Positions 63,113 to 64,000 of a stretch of DNA of 64,000 nt are shown here, in pieces (position 1 is the first letter of the stretch; every line of letters starts with the position of its first letter). Position numbers and translations under genes: made by a program. The DNA is from Xylanibacillus composti (GTDB lineage: Bacteria > Bacillota > Bacilli > Paenibacillales > K13). The notes beneath the pieces were generated by a model that was not told the origin of the DNA, ran no database searches, and saw nothing but the letters and a program-made list of their open reading frames with translations. The DNA is taken from NCBI RefSeq assembly GCF_018403685.1, contig NZ_BOVK01000007.1, positions 1 through 64,000 on the forward strand. Direction: 5' to 3'.

Positions 63113-64000
63113 GTCAACGTTCCCCTTTCCCACAGCAAGTTGGGCACAGTCACATAGGAAGGCGACTCTCCCCGCTCAAAAAATTGGCTTGTCAGATTTG
63201 CCTTGGCCGGCAGGACTTCCCGCTCCAATAGGGATGCCACAACCGTCTGGAACGGAGCGGCATCTCTACGAATTTCCGCTGCCTCAACAAGCACATGCCG
63301 AACTCGCCGCCACAGCGCCTGTTCCTCCAATCCCGCATGCCGGGACACGGTCGCGATCACGTGCCCCATGTGATTGGTGACCGCATAGTACAACAACCGC
63401 TCGAATGCAGCTTCCCTTCCATACAGCACCGGACTGTCTGCGGGGACAAGCTCGCCGATCCAACCCAGCTCGGCCGCCCGCCGCCGATCAATGCTGATCC
63501 CTTCCAAATCGCGGATCAAGCAGGCGGCAGGCATTCCTTCCGGGTCGAGCCGAATCAAACTGTTCTGCACATGCGCTTCCAAACTGATGCCGAGCCTGGC
63601 GAACACGTCCAGTATCGGGACCAAAAACACCTGCGCGTAACGGGCTATCCAATCGTGCATGCCGGCAGGCGCCGAAGAGAATACATGCCGCCACAACAGC
63701 GGCTCGCCGCTTCCCGGTTCTCTCTCCATCAAGCTGGCTGCGGGGAACCACCTACTCCCCTGCTCCAGCAGCATGGGCGGACTTTCCCGGAACACGACCG
63801 CCAGTTCCGCGAACAGGCTGTCACGGCGCACGCTGCGGCAGCCGTATTCCAGAAGCAGCTGCGCCGGGCCTGTCTCCAGCTCGTCGCGAACCGCAGCGCA
63901 GATGCGCGCGGCATCCATCGTCCGCGCCACCTGTTCCCGCGTGTTCACCCGAATAAAATTCGTGATCCGCACATGAAGCGGCAGCTTCAGGAAGCAGCCT
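63109..64000 (-). CDS. NIS siderophore synthetase (IucA/IucC family), C-terminal part, cut by the window edge
   Basis: The frame is open through the right edge; the codons before GTG 63972 read CFLKLPLH, giving KLPLHVRITNFIRVNTREQ, a normal internal segment of IucA/IucC enzymes, so GTG 63972 is not the start. About 297 residues are seen, with EAHVQNSLIRLDPEGMP and LIRDLEGISID of the C-terminal domain. About half of the expected 580-600 residues is outside. It is translationally coupled to the second NIS gene. Confidence 0.88.
   Translation of the reverse strand, partial: GCFLKLPLHVRITNFIRVNTREQVARTMDAARICAAVRDELETGPAQLLLEYGCRSVRRDSLFAELAVVFRESPPMLLEQGSRWFPAASLMEREPGSGEPLLWRHVFSSAPAGMHDWIARYAQVFLVPILDVFARLGISLEAHVQNSLIRLDPEGMPAACLIRDLEGISIDRRRAAELGWIGELVPADSPVLYGREAAFERLLYYAVTNHMGHVIATVSRHAGLEEQALWRRVRHVLVEAAEIRRDAAPFQTVVASLLEREVLPAKANLTSQFFERGESPSYVTVPNLLWERGTLT

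Overview
The window looks like chromosomal DNA of a spore-forming, low-to-mid GC Bacillota, most like a Paenibacillus or close relative. Supporting signs: a gerP spore-germination operon and a spore-coat transglutaminase (Tgl), a Bacillus-type Des/DesK/DesR cold-shock system, a ZagA/YciC-type zinc GTPase with Bacillus-type Zur boxes, AAGGAGG-type ribosome binding sites, frequent TTG/GTG starts, and lipoprotein signal peptides. No rRNA, tRNA, CRISPR array, insertion sequence or phage gene was recognised.

Layout. (1) 0.3-5.3 kb: an ABC exporter fused to a cyclic-nucleotide-binding-like domain, a secreted S41 protease with PDZ and peptidoglycan-binding domains, two GNAT-like proteins, and a previously unlisted 36-residue peptide gene with its own near-consensus promoter, strong RBS and intrinsic terminator. 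This reads as a candidate peptide modification, export and processing locus. (2) 5.4-7.4 kb: cueP, a cupin and an SDR. (3) 7.6-20.5 kb: an AT-rich natural-product island of two divergent operons. The leftward operon has a 2OG-Fe(II) oxygenase, an ATP-grasp ligase, a NodB-like protein, an adenylating enzyme, a stand-alone carrier protein and an Eis-like acetyltransferase. The rightward operon has a heterodimeric ABC exporter, a methyltransferase and a large unrecognised protein. Two island genes are each split at an eight-G tract where seven would restore the frame. (4) 20.5-23.5 kb: des-desK-desR. (5) 23.6-30.0 kb: a ZIP transporter convergent with nikR, followed by a complete Nik-type nickel ABC transporter. 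(6) 30.3-41.6 kb: a BCCT betaine-type transporter, an RND efflux pair, glpK/glpD and an FAH-family hydrolase. (7) 41.7-43.5 kb: a MerR-methyltransferase fusion and a second methyltransferase. (8) 43.5-48.4 kb: a repeat-filled intergenic region, then tgl, a frameshifted ymaF, gerPA-PE and a GerT-like small heat-shock protein, all of spore type. (9) 48.5-64.0 kb: a DUF554 membrane protein and a metallophore region.

The metallophore region is the most coherent novel-looking system. On the minus strand an ATP-grasp ligase is followed by a peptide/metallophore-type ABC importer (binding protein, two permeases, one fused double ATPase) and an MFS exporter resembling CntE. A Zur-box-like palindrome lies upstream of the ATP-grasp gene, and a second one lies at the promoter of zagA just upstream. 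The layout mirrors an opine-metallophore (Cnt) operon, but an ATP-grasp enzyme sits where the cntKLM biosynthetic genes would be. Next to it lie two NIS (IucA/IucC) siderophore synthetases and an SbnH-like decarboxylase, translationally coupled and running in from beyond the right edge. I infer zinc-responsive metallophore synthesis, export and re-import. Whether the NIS genes feed the same molecule cannot be told from this window.

All family assignments are from reading the sequence; no database search was run. Start codons were moved to the nearest site with a credible RBS where the longest open frame looked wrong.
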